A stretch of 64,000 nucleotides of DNA. It comes from Amylibacter sp. IMCC11727. Its GTDB lineage: Bacteria; Pseudomonadota; Alphaproteobacteria; Rhodobacterales; Rhodobacteraceae. The translations under genes and the position numbers were made by a program. Positions 26,249 through 33,735 of the stretch are shown here, one piece after another; positions within the stretch are counted from its first letter, which is position 1; the number at the start of each line of letters is the position of its first letter. The stretch covers positions 2,610,001-2,674,000 of the forward strand of contig NZ_CP122960.1 in assembly GCF_029854195.1 (NCBI RefSeq). The letters are read 5' to 3'. The notes below the pieces were generated by a model. That model had not been told where the DNA came from and did not search any database. It saw nothing but the letters and a program-made list of their open reading frames with translations.

Positions 26249-27091
26249 CTACACCGCAATATTGTCGATTAGCCGCACACCTTCAAACCACACCGCCGCA
26301 AACAACCGCGCGGGACGCTCCGCCGCCCACAACAGTGACAGGTTGTTAATGCCGCGCAGGTCGATGTATTCCACCTCGCCAAATCCAGCGTCGCTCAGCC
26401 GCGCAATCGCACGATCCCGCAGCACGGCCAACGGCGCGCCTTCACGCAAACCTGCGGCAATCCCTTGCAATTCCTCATGCAGCAACGCCGCCGTTTCAAA
26501 CCCAGCCTCTGACAATTGCAAATTGCGCGATGACATGGCCAAACCGTTCGGCTCTCGGATTGTGGGGCAACCAACCACCTCAATCGGGATATCCAAATCC
26601 GCCGCCATGCGTTTCACCACCAACAATTGCTGGAAATCCTTCTCCCCAAAAAACGCCTGATCCGCCGCCGTTTGCGTGAACAGCTTGGCCACCACCGTGG
26701 CCACCCCTTCGAAATGGCCGGGGCGATGCACCCCGTCCATACAATCCGTTAAACCTTCCACGGTCACAGTCGATGAAAACCCATCGGGATACATCGTATC
26801 CCCATCGGGCACATAGACCACATCCACCCCCAACGGTGCGAGCTTCTCTGCATCTTCATGCTCGGTGCGCGGATAATTCGCTAAATCTTCTGGGTTGTTG
26901 AACTGCTTTGGGTTCACAAAAATCGTGACAATCACCCGGTCACACGCCGCCTTGGCCGCCGAAACCAAACTCAAATGCCCCGCATGCAACGCACCCATGG
27001 TGGGCACCACGCCCACAACCTCGCCCGCCCGCTTCCACGCGGTCACCGTGGCCCGTAACGCAGCCAAATCCCGTTCAATCACTGGCGTCAT
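26249..27091 (-). CDS. panC: Pantothenate synthetase
   Basis: 280 residues. The nucleotidyltransferase motif MGALHAGHLSL (HIGH-type, H-A-G-H) and the MSSRN motif (KMSKS-type) are both intact; FVNPKQF and FEGVATVV are typical PanC signatures. It joins pantoate and beta-alanine with ATP to give pantothenate, the last step of vitamin B5 synthesis. The start codon directly follows the panB stop codon with no gap, so the two are translated from one message. Confidence 0.96.
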   Translation of the reverse strand: MTPVIERDLAALRATVTAWKRAGEVVGVVPTMGALHAGHLSLVSAAKAACDRVIVTIFVNPKQFNNPEDLANYPRTEHEDAEKLAPLGVDVVYVPDGDTMYPDGFSSTVTVEGLTDCMDGVHRPGHFEGVATVVAKLFTQTAADQAFFGEKDFQQLLVVKRMAADLDIPIEVVGCPTIREPNGLAMSSRNLQLSEAGFETAALLHEELQGIAAGLREGAPLAVLRDRAIARLSDAGFGEVEYIDLRGINNLSLLWAAERPARLFAAVWFEGVRLIDNIAV

Positions 27092-27925
27092 TTACGCGTC
27101 TTTCTTTGGCAAAACATCTGCAAACACATGCTCTGGTCCGGGGAATTTGCGCGTTTTCACATCCGCCGCATACTGCGCAATCGCTTCTTCAGCCGTTATG
27201 CCAAGCTCTGCAAACCGCTTTACAAACTTCGCCTTAAACGCCGTGAACAACCCCAGCATATCGTCCAGCACCAATATCTGACCATCACACCCTGCAGATG
27301 CGCCGATCCCGATGGTCGGAATTTCCACCTCTGCCGTGATCCGGTCACTCAGCCCCTCTGGCACTTTTTCCAGCACAACCGCAAACGCCCCTGCATCCGC
27401 CACGGCTTTGGCATCCGCCACAACTCGCTCTGCATCCGCATCACGCCCCTGAACCTTATAGCCACCCAACGTATTAATCGACTGCGGCGTCAGCCCCACA
27501 TGCGCCATCACTGGCACACCGCGCTTGACCAGAAACGCAATGGTTTCCGCCATCTCAACGCCGCCTTCCAGCTTCACCGCACCCGCGCCCGTTTTTGCCA
27601 TCAACCGCGCGCCATTGCGAAACGCCTGCTCTTTGCTTTCCTCATAGGACCCAAACGGCATGTCCACGACCATCATGGCACTGTTCAATCCCCGCGCCAC
27701 CGCCTGACCATGCAGGATCATCATCTCCATCGTCACACCCAGCGTGCTGGGCTGCCCATGCAGCACCATGCCAACGCTGTCCCCCACCAGAACGAAATCG
27801 CAATGGGCATCCATCATCTGCGCCATCGGGGTGGTATAGGCGGTCAGGCTCACCAACGGCTCTCCCCCTTTGCGAGCCCGAATATCCATCGGCATCGGTG
27901 CTTTTTTCTGTGCTGTGGCGCTCAT
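27092..27925 (-). CDS. panB: 3-methyl-2-oxobutanoate hydroxymethyltransferase
   Basis: 277 residues, family-typical TIM barrel. LVGDSVGMVLHG, MVVDMPFGSY and AHVGLTPQSINTLGG are PanB signatures; the metal-binding D in VGDS and the E in KLEGG are present. It makes ketopantoate from 2-oxoisovalerate and methylene-THF. The frame opens 23 codons earlier, but a G-rich stretch before the ATG at 27925 and family length favour this start. First gene of panB-panC; divergent from the ABC importer gene. Confidence 0.95.
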   Translation of the reverse strand: MSATAQKKAPMPMDIRARKGGEPLVSLTAYTTPMAQMMDAHCDFVLVGDSVGMVLHGQPSTLGVTMEMMILHGQAVARGLNSAMMVVDMPFGSYEESKEQAFRNGARLMAKTGAGAVKLEGGVEMAETIAFLVKRGVPVMAHVGLTPQSINTLGGYKVQGRDADAERVVADAKAVADAGAFAVVLEKVPEGLSDRITAEVEIPTIGIGASAGCDGQILVLDDMLGLFTAFKAKFVKRFAELGITAEEAIAQYAADVKTRKFPGPEHVFADVLPKKDA

Positions 27926-28089
27926 GGTTTGCCCCCTGTGCTGTATTGCAAATCGGATGTAATGCCTGCCCTTGCGAAAGACCACCCTCCCCATGCGTCA
28001 GGCGCTAAAAACCCACACCCTTGATTGCACAGGCATTTACTGGAACACTCACCCTAAGACTTTGCTCGCATCCAGATAGGAGATCCTCG
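27926..28089. promoter_or_regulatory. Divergent promoter region between panB and the substrate-binding protein gene
   Basis: 164 bases between two outward-reading genes; it must hold both promoters. Only the ribosome-binding sites (AGGAG on plus, G-rich stretch on minus) are clear; I do not see convincing operator repeats. Confidence 0.35.
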
Positions 28090-29562
28090 ATGACATTCTT
28101 CAAAGCAACGCTCACGGCCACCGCTGTGCTACTGGCCTCTTCTGCACTCGCCAAAGACGATCTGACCATCGCGATCCAACTGGAACCACCCCACCTTGAT
28201 CCAACCTCCGCCGCGGCAGGGGCCATTGACAGCGTGCTTTACTCCAACGTGTTCGAGGGCCTCACCCGCTTTGGCCCAGACGGATCGGTCAATCCAGGCC
28301 TCGCCGAAAGCTGGACCATTTCTGACGATGGCCTCACCTACACCTTCAAACTGCGCGAAGGCGTGACCTTCCACGATGGCACCACCATGGACGCCGATGA
28401 TGTGGTCTTTTCCCTCAACCGCACCCAAGGCGAAGAGTCAGCGAACGCCCAAAAAGCACTCTACGCAGGCATCTCATCCGTCGAAGCCATAGACCCAACA
28501 ACCGTCAAACTCACCCTCTCTGCCCCCAACGGTTCCATGCTCTTTAACCTCGCATGGGGGGACGCTGTGATCGTCGCGCCTGAAAGCATCGACACCATCA
28601 AACAAAAACCAATCGGCACAGGCGCGTTTAAATTCGACAATTGGGTGCAGGGCGACAAAATTGATTTGTCACGCAACGAAAATTACTGGGGTACGGCCCC
28701 TGCGCTGGCCAAAGCCACCTTTAAATTCATCTCTGATCCCACGGCCGCCTTCGCCGCAATCATGGCCGAAGACATCGACGCCTTCGCAGGGTTCCCTGCC
28801 CCAGAAAACCTCCCCCAATTCGAAGCAGACCCGCGTTTCAAAGTCATCGTGGGCAACACCGAAGGGGAAACGATCCTGTCCACCAACAACAAAATGCCGC
28901 CCTTTGACAATGTGAAGGTGCGCAAGGCGCTGGCCCACGCCATCGACCGCCAAGCCATCATTGACGGCGCCATGTTCGGCCTTGGCACGCCCATCGGCAC
29001 GCATTTTGCGCCGCACAACCCAGACTACGTGGACCTGACAGGGAACAGCACCTATGATCCTGAAATGGCCAAGAAACTGCTGGCCGAAGCAGGCTTCCCC
29101 GATGGATTCAAAACCACACTGAAACTGCCACCCCCCTCCTATGCACGGCGCGGTGGCGAAATCATCGCAGCCCAACTGCGCCAAGTGGGGATCGAAACGG
29201 AAATCTCTAACCTCGAATGGGCGCAATGGCTCGAACAAGTGTTCCGTGGCAAGGATTACGGCCTGACCATCGTGTCCCACACCGAACCCTTTGACATCGG
29301 CATCTACGCCAACCCCGAGTATTACTTCCAATACGACAATGCCGATTTCCAAAAACTGATCGCGGATTTGAACGTCGAAGCCGACCCCGCCAAACGCACC
29401 GAAATGATCGCAGCGGCACAAACGATCATCTCCGAGGATTACGTCAACGGCTACCTGTTCCAATTGGCGACGCCCACAGTGGCCAAAGCAGGCCTGCAGG
29501 GCCTGTGGAAAGACGCGCCGACGCAAGCGACGGATTTGACAGGGGTAAGTTGGGCCGAATAA
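28090..29562 (+). CDS. ABC transporter substrate-binding protein, family 5 (peptide/opine type)
   Basis: 490 residues. AGGAG seven bases upstream fixes the ATG. Signal peptide MTFFKATLTATAVLLASSALA. Typical family-5 features: LTIAIQLEPPHLDP at the mature start, FEGLTRF, AESWTISDDGLTYTFKLREGVTFHDGT, and a NENYWG segment. The periplasmic receptor delivers peptide-like solutes to the permeases. The cognate dppB/C/D-F-like genes start at 31911, but a foreign-looking gene on the opposite strand now separates them. A terminator follows at 29618. Confidence 0.92.
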   Translation: MTFFKATLTATAVLLASSALAKDDLTIAIQLEPPHLDPTSAAAGAIDSVLYSNVFEGLTRFGPDGSVNPGLAESWTISDDGLTYTFKLREGVTFHDGTTMDADDVVFSLNRTQGEESANAQKALYAGISSVEAIDPTTVKLTLSAPNGSMLFNLAWGDAVIVAPESIDTIKQKPIGTGAFKFDNWVQGDKIDLSRNENYWGTAPALAKATFKFISDPTAAFAAIMAEDIDAFAGFPAPENLPQFEADPRFKVIVGNTEGETILSTNNKMPPFDNVKVRKALAHAIDRQAIIDGAMFGLGTPIGTHFAPHNPDYVDLTGNSTYDPEMAKKLLAEAGFPDGFKTTLKLPPPSYARRGGEIIAAQLRQVGIETEISNLEWAQWLEQVFRGKDYGLTIVSHTEPFDIGIYANPEYYFQYDNADFQKLIADLNVEADPAKRTEMIAAAQTIISEDYVNGYLFQLATPTVAKAGLQGLWKDAPTQATDLTGVSWAE

Positions 29563-29573
29563 CCTCCCCGTAG

Positions 29574-29594
29574 GGTGCGCATTCATTGCGCACC
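29574..29594. repeat. Perfect hairpin GGTGCGCA-N5-TGCGCACC
   Basis: An 8-bp perfect inverted repeat with a 5-base loop, 11 bases after the substrate-binding protein stop codon. The flanking GTAGGGTGCGCA start looks like dispersed intergenic palindromes that I recall from several proteobacterial genomes; a genome search would tell. Confidence 0.6.
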
Positions 29595-29617
29595 ATTCCG
29601 CCACTTCCCCAAACACA

Positions 29618-29645
29618 AACGCCGCCCAAAAAGGCGGCGTTTTTC
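29618..29645 (+). terminator. Rho-independent terminator after the substrate-binding protein gene
   Basis: AACGCCGCC (29618-29626) and GGCGGCGTT (29633-29641) form a 9-bp GC-rich stem with a CAAAAA loop, followed by TTT. It would separate expression of the abundant binding protein from the downstream permeases even before the insertion. Confidence 0.85.
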
Positions 29646-29686
29646 GTTAGAGACAAACGAACCGTTGCACCCAAAAAGCAAAGGCA

Positions 29687-29851
29687 GCGCCAACCTTGGG
29701 TGGCGCGAATGCGCCTGTCAGCCGACAGGTGATTGCTTGCAATCACCGAAAGTAACCCATGGGGGAGGCGAGAGCTTTGCCTGCAAAGCCGAGACGGTAA
29801 GGTTTTGGGACAAAACCTGATAATCGGCGCAGCCCTACGGTGCCGTCGGGC
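29687..29851. repeat. Array of six consecutive short stem-loops
   Basis: Six hairpins in 165 bases: 29687-29706 (GCGCC..GGCGC, longer with one mismatch), 29714-29729 (CCTGTC-AGCC-GACAGG), 29728-29747 (GGTGATTG-CTTG-CAATCACC), 29774-29789 (GCTTTG-CCTG-CAAAGC), 29800-29818 (AGGTTTTG-GGA-CAAAACCT) and 29832-29851 (GCCC.ACGG..CCGT.GGGC). Loops are 2-4 bases. The stems differ in sequence, so this is not a simple tandem repeat. It ends 24 bases before the stop codon of the minus-strand TIGR04141 gene. Short open frames here are judged non-coding. Confidence 0.65.
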
Positions 29852-29875
29852 CAGAAACGATAATCTGATTCCGAC

Positions 29876-31621
29876 CTACATTCTCGTCTTTTTTTTCTCT
29901 TGAAAGTATGAATGCACAACAGGAATAAACGACACCGAAACATCTTTGAATTTGCGAACACGGCGCAAATAGTCATCCGCAATTTTTAGTTCAAACAAAG
30001 TCATCAAGGGCAGATTCTTGGGGTCAGGGCGTCCCTTCCTCTTGTCGTAAAGCAGCCATAGGCAAACTGAATAGTTATTGTCTGTGACCTTCTCTATGTC
30101 TTCTGGAATGTCATTGAGAAAATTCTGAGCCGACGGCCGTCCAGATTTTCTTATGTGTTCTCGGATTTCACCTAAGAATACTGGGTCTGTAAGAAACGCT
30201 TCTGAATAGAACTTAGCCTGCGAAAAAAGGTGGCTAAGCGAAGACGCGCCTCCCGTCGGTTTGCAATGAATAATGCGAACGGAGCCTTCATCATCGTAAC
30301 TTAAAATATCACAAAATTCCTTGTTGCTTAATCCGTTGCCGACTTTCAACTTCGCTCCGTCAAACTTGATACTCTTGCCATCGGCTTCAACTGCCTTGCT
30401 GTTGAACACACTTTCGCGATTGGTTTTTGTAACAGGATCGTAGATTTCAAAATTTTTGACTTCATCTTTGCATTCAACGATGTTCAAACGGTGGTCCACA
30501 AAATCCATGATGCTTTTATAAAAGTCGTAATCAACCTTCGACCAAATCCCATCGCTGAGCAAAAAATACCCGTCGTCGATCTTTCGCTCGTCAACAATGC
30601 AATCGTAAACAGACCAATTTTGATTTGCCAAAATCTTTTCATCAATGGTGGAGTACAAATATATCTTCTTATTCACCATTTTCTTTATCGTCAGTTCACC
30701 TCTGATTGCATTGCCCACCTGTTCGATTTTAAGGTCAGAATATTTCGTTGTTGGTGTCTTGGTGCTGTTTGAAAACACGAATGCAGTTTCGTCCGTCAAA
30801 ACAAATTCTGGAATACACAGGTGACTTTGTCCAAAATCCTCATTCTTTAGTGCCTCTAGAAGAAGTGCATCCAGTTCTTCGACCTGCTCTTGCGTCGCTG
30901 GAATTAGATTGTGATAATTCGGAAAAGTGGTCTTATAGTCGTCCAACTCATAAGTACTAAGAAACTGTTTGCATTTTTCAATCAAACCGTCCCAAGACAG
31001 TTTTTCCTTGCCCGACACTTTCATGGTCAGGTTGCTTCTTCCTTGAAGCGTGATGTTGTCTTCTCCAATTATGTTGGCCGAGATGTATTTCAGGTCTTCT
31101 GTTTCGTTCAAACCAAATGAAAACGCATCAGATGGACGACTGGTTTGCCGATCAACACTGGTTGTGGTCAGTCCACGGTTTTGAGATCTCACCTGACGAA
31201 TTTGTTCATTGCCGCACATATTCATGGCTGTTCTGACACCAAAATCTTGCACCAAAACACTCTTATTTAAATAAGTAGAAGGTGAGCGACCAAATGTGGC
31301 AATCAATAAACGTTCTTCAATTCCAATCGTCAGTATCCCGTTAGCTGATTTCGTGTGCCCCTCAAAGGAAAGTTTTGTATCATCCTCTAATTGGCCGTTC
31401 ACAAAATCAAGCCAAGGAGGATTTGTTTTCTGACTTCCGGTTTCAAAATATCTAAACTCGCAAGGATTTTCTCCGTGTACGAATTTTCTTAGAGCGTAAT
31501 TTTGCTTTTTCTCCATTGTTTCGATTGCGAGCAAAACATCCGTAATTTTCATGCCTTCGGAAGCTAAGTAAAACGAAATGTGACCAATGGCTGTTTCTTC
31601 AATGTCTTCAAACAAATTCAT
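29876..31621 (-). CDS. TIGR04141 / DUF6119-type sporadically distributed protein
   Basis: 581 residues from the ATG at 31621, which follows GAGGAG by 7 bases; the frame's first codon at 31636 is a TTG. It resembles the TIGR04141/DUF6119 family: RLLIATFGRSPSTYL near 104-118, DFGVRTAMN near 126-134, an R-Q-T-S-R segment near 158-162, and a C-terminal block FCDIL (436-440), IHCK (451-454), SLSHLFSQ (461-468). The D..HxK spacing recalls PD-(D/E)xK nuclease cores, but this is inference. Clearly AT-richer than its neighbours: single 60-base lines count 33% and 47% GC against 68% in the adjacent transporter gene. It sits antisense inside an ABC importer locus. Horizontal acquisition is likely; a defence role is possible, not shown. 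Confidence 0.75.
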   Translation of the reverse strand: MNLFEDIEETAIGHISFYLASEGMKITDVLLAIETMEKKQNYALRKFVHGENPCEFRYFETGSQKTNPPWLDFVNGQLEDDTKLSFEGHTKSANGILTIGIEERLLIATFGRSPSTYLNKSVLVQDFGVRTAMNMCGNEQIRQVRSQNRGLTTTSVDRQTSRPSDAFSFGLNETEDLKYISANIIGEDNITLQGRSNLTMKVSGKEKLSWDGLIEKCKQFLSTYELDDYKTTFPNYHNLIPATQEQVEELDALLLEALKNEDFGQSHLCIPEFVLTDETAFVFSNSTKTPTTKYSDLKIEQVGNAIRGELTIKKMVNKKIYLYSTIDEKILANQNWSVYDCIVDERKIDDGYFLLSDGIWSKVDYDFYKSIMDFVDHRLNIVECKDEVKNFEIYDPVTKTNRESVFNSKAVEADGKSIKFDGAKLKVGNGLSNKEFCDILSYDDEGSVRIIHCKPTGGASSLSHLFSQAKFYSEAFLTDPVFLGEIREHIRKSGRPSAQNFLNDIPEDIEKVTDNNYSVCLWLLYDKRKGRPDPKNLPLMTLFELKIADDYLRRVRKFKDVSVSFIPVVHSYFQEKKKTRM

Positions 31622-31910
31622 GCACTCACTCCTCAAAAAATTTAATTTGGCTAATATATTTCAACTTATGATCGTATCTCCATAATTCAACCGTAGTTTC
31701 CTGTTTGTTATTTGGTGGTGCTTGGGTTCCATTCCGCCCAAACGCAACAAAGCTTAACTCCAGAAAAAACACGTTACCCATACCCGCGGACCCCCTGTTT
31801 CTGGCTAGTTTGCATTTCCCCAAAACCGACCAAAACACCCAAACCCTACCCCACCGCGCGCCTCTCTGAGCGCGGTTGCGCAAGTGTCCTCGCGCCGCTA
31901 ACGTCACCCC
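31622..31910. other. Junction region between the TIGR04141 gene and the permease gene, with an orphan coding tail
   Basis: The part next to the TIGR04141 start (to about 31720) is AT-rich and, on the minus strand, reads as a protein-like C-terminus (NNKQETTVELWRYDHKLKY... ending ..FFEE, stop at 31626), overlapping the Shine-Dalgarno of the downstream gene. Further right, the sequence becomes GC-rich and the frame is no longer protein-like. It may be the remaining 3' end of a lost upstream partner gene. The right part should hold the promoter of the permease genes; I see no clear hexamers. Confidence 0.35.
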
Positions 31911-32855
31911 ATGCTGCGCTACACATTATCCCGTCTCCAATCTCTGATCCTGTCGTTGATCGCAGCCAGTCTCGTCATATTTTTAACGGTTGAAATCGTT
32001 CCGGGGGACCCCGCGTCCTTCATGCTCGGCCTCAACGCGAGTGAGGACACAATCGCCGCCTTACGGGACCAACTGGGCCTAAATGTTCCAACATATCAAA
32101 GGTATATCAACTGGGTCGTGGGATTGGTGCAGGGGGATTTCGGAACCAGCTACACTTACCGCACCCCCGTGTCACAAATGATTGCAGATCGCCTCTGGAT
32201 CAGTCTGCCGCTCGCGCTTTACGCGCTCACACTGTCTACCGTGATCGCCTTTCCTGCGGGTATCTTGGCCGCCACAAAACGCGGCTCCATCGCGGATGTT
32301 CTGGTGATGGGCTTCACCCAACTCGGCGTCGCCATTCCTAACTTCTGGTTTGCGATGCTGATGGTCCTGCTCTTCGCAATCAACCTACAATGGTTCTCCG
32401 CAGGTGGATTTCCGGGATGGGACAATCCGCTGCTTGCCATGAAATCTCTCACTCTTCCTGCCATCGCTCTCGCTCTTCCACAGGCCAGCATCCTCGCCCG
32501 CGTTATGCGCTCGGCCCTCCTTGACACCCTGTCCGAAGACTACATCCGCACCGCCCGCGCCAAGGGCCTGACCCGACGCCAAACCCTGCGCCGCCACGCC
32601 CTGCGCAACGCCCTGATCCCTGTGCTGACGATCATCGGATTGCAGTTCAGCTTCCTCATGGCGGGCGCCATTATCATCGAAAATGTCTTCTTCCTCCCAG
32701 GCCTTGGGCGGCTGGTCTTTCAGGCCATTACACAGCGCGATTTGATCGTGGTGGAAAGCGTTGTCATGCTCCTCGTTTTTGCGGTCATTGTCGTGAATTT
32801 CGCGGTTGATATCGCCTATGCGATTGTGGATCCCAGATTGCGGAACGCGCGATGA
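31911..32855 (+). CDS. ABC transporter permease, DppB type
   Basis: 314 residues with six hydrophobic segments. N-terminal TM followed by VIFLTVEIVPGDPASFMLG, typical of DppB/OppB. The EAA loop near residue 215 (YIRTARAKGLTRRQTLRRHALRNA) contacts the ATPase. Inner-membrane half of the peptide-type importer. It begins the downstream part of the split locus and is followed by the second permease after 34 bases. Confidence 0.94.
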   Translation: MLRYTLSRLQSLILSLIAASLVIFLTVEIVPGDPASFMLGLNASEDTIAALRDQLGLNVPTYQRYINWVVGLVQGDFGTSYTYRTPVSQMIADRLWISLPLALYALTLSTVIAFPAGILAATKRGSIADVLVMGFTQLGVAIPNFWFAMLMVLLFAINLQWFSAGGFPGWDNPLLAMKSLTLPAIALALPQASILARVMRSALLDTLSEDYIRTARAKGLTRRQTLRRHALRNALIPVLTIIGLQFSFLMAGAIIIENVFFLPGLGRLVFQAITQRDLIVVESVVMLLVFAVIVVNFAVDIAYAIVDPRLRNAR

Positions 32856-32889
32856 ACAGGGCTAAACACCACAAGTTAACTCATCGCAA

Positions 32890-33735
32890 ATGGGCCGCGC
32901 GCTCATGAGCTTTTTGCGCAACAGAAACATCTTCATCGGCGCGGCCCTCACTGCCGTTTTCGCCGCGCTCGCTCTCGTCTCATTTGTCTACACGCCTTAC
33001 GATGTCACAGGGGTGGACATCGCGAACCGCCTCAAAAAACCGCTGTCCGAAGGCTACCTTCTCGGCACCGATCACTTTGGCCGCGATATCCTGTCGATGA
33101 TCATGGTGGGGGCCCGCACCTCTATCGCCGTGGCCCTTGTGGCCGTCAGCATCGGCATCCTGCTCGGTGTGCCGCTCGGTCTTGCGGCGGCCGCCAACAA
33201 AGGCTCGCTCACGGATGAGTTGATCATGCGCTCCAACGACCTCGTGTTCGCCTTCCCAAGCCTCGTCATCGCCATCCTGATCACCGCCATCTTCGGCCCC
33301 TCAGCGCTCAACGCCATTATCGCCATCGGCATTTTCAACATCCCCGTCTTTGCCCGCCTCACCCGCGGCGCGGCGCTGTCGCTTTGGCAACGGGATTACA
33401 TCCTGTCGGCCCGCGTCGCAGGCAAAGGCCCCGCCCGCATTTCCATCGAACACATCCTCCCGAACGTCACGAACCTCTTGATTGTCCAAGGCACCATCCA
33501 GTTCTCGCTTGGCATCCTCGCCGAAGCGGGCCTGTCCTACGTCGGCCTTGGCGCACAACCCCCGATCCCCAGTTGGGGCCGCATGCTGGCAGACTCCCAA
33601 ACCATGATCTCTTTCGCACCGCACATGGCGCTGTTCCCGGGCCTCGCCATCGTGTTCACCGTGCTGGGTTTAAACCTGATGGGCGATGGGCTGCGCGACA
33701 TATTTGATCCTCGCATCCGCAGGGGCAAATCATGA
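32890..33735 (+). CDS. ABC transporter permease, DppC type
   Basis: 281 residues, six hydrophobic segments. LLGTDHFGRDILSMIMVGARTSI is the DppC/OppC hallmark; the EAA loop DYILSARVAGKGPARISIEHILPNV is complete. An alternative start is the ATG at 32905. The last codons overlap the ATPase gene by 4 bases (ATGA), showing operon organisation. Inner membrane. Confidence 0.94.
   Translation: MGRALMSFLRNRNIFIGAALTAVFAALALVSFVYTPYDVTGVDIANRLKKPLSEGYLLGTDHFGRDILSMIMVGARTSIAVALVAVSIGILLGVPLGLAAAANKGSLTDELIMRSNDLVFAFPSLVIAILITAIFGPSALNAIIAIGIFNIPVFARLTRGAALSLWQRDYILSARVAGKGPARISIEHILPNVTNLLIVQGTIQFSLGILAEAGLSYVGLGAQPPIPSWGRMLADSQTMISFAPHMALFPGLAIVFTVLGLNLMGDGLRDIFDPRIRRGKS

Noticed and set aside
29575..29982. 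Short frames on both strands across the hairpin array
   Set aside because: They follow the inverted repeats, not a protein domain, and have no ribosome-binding sites; the structure explains the openness.
29563..31910. A prophage or transposon explaining the island
   Set aside because: No integrase, transposase, terminal inverted repeats or target duplication could be seen around the inserted block.
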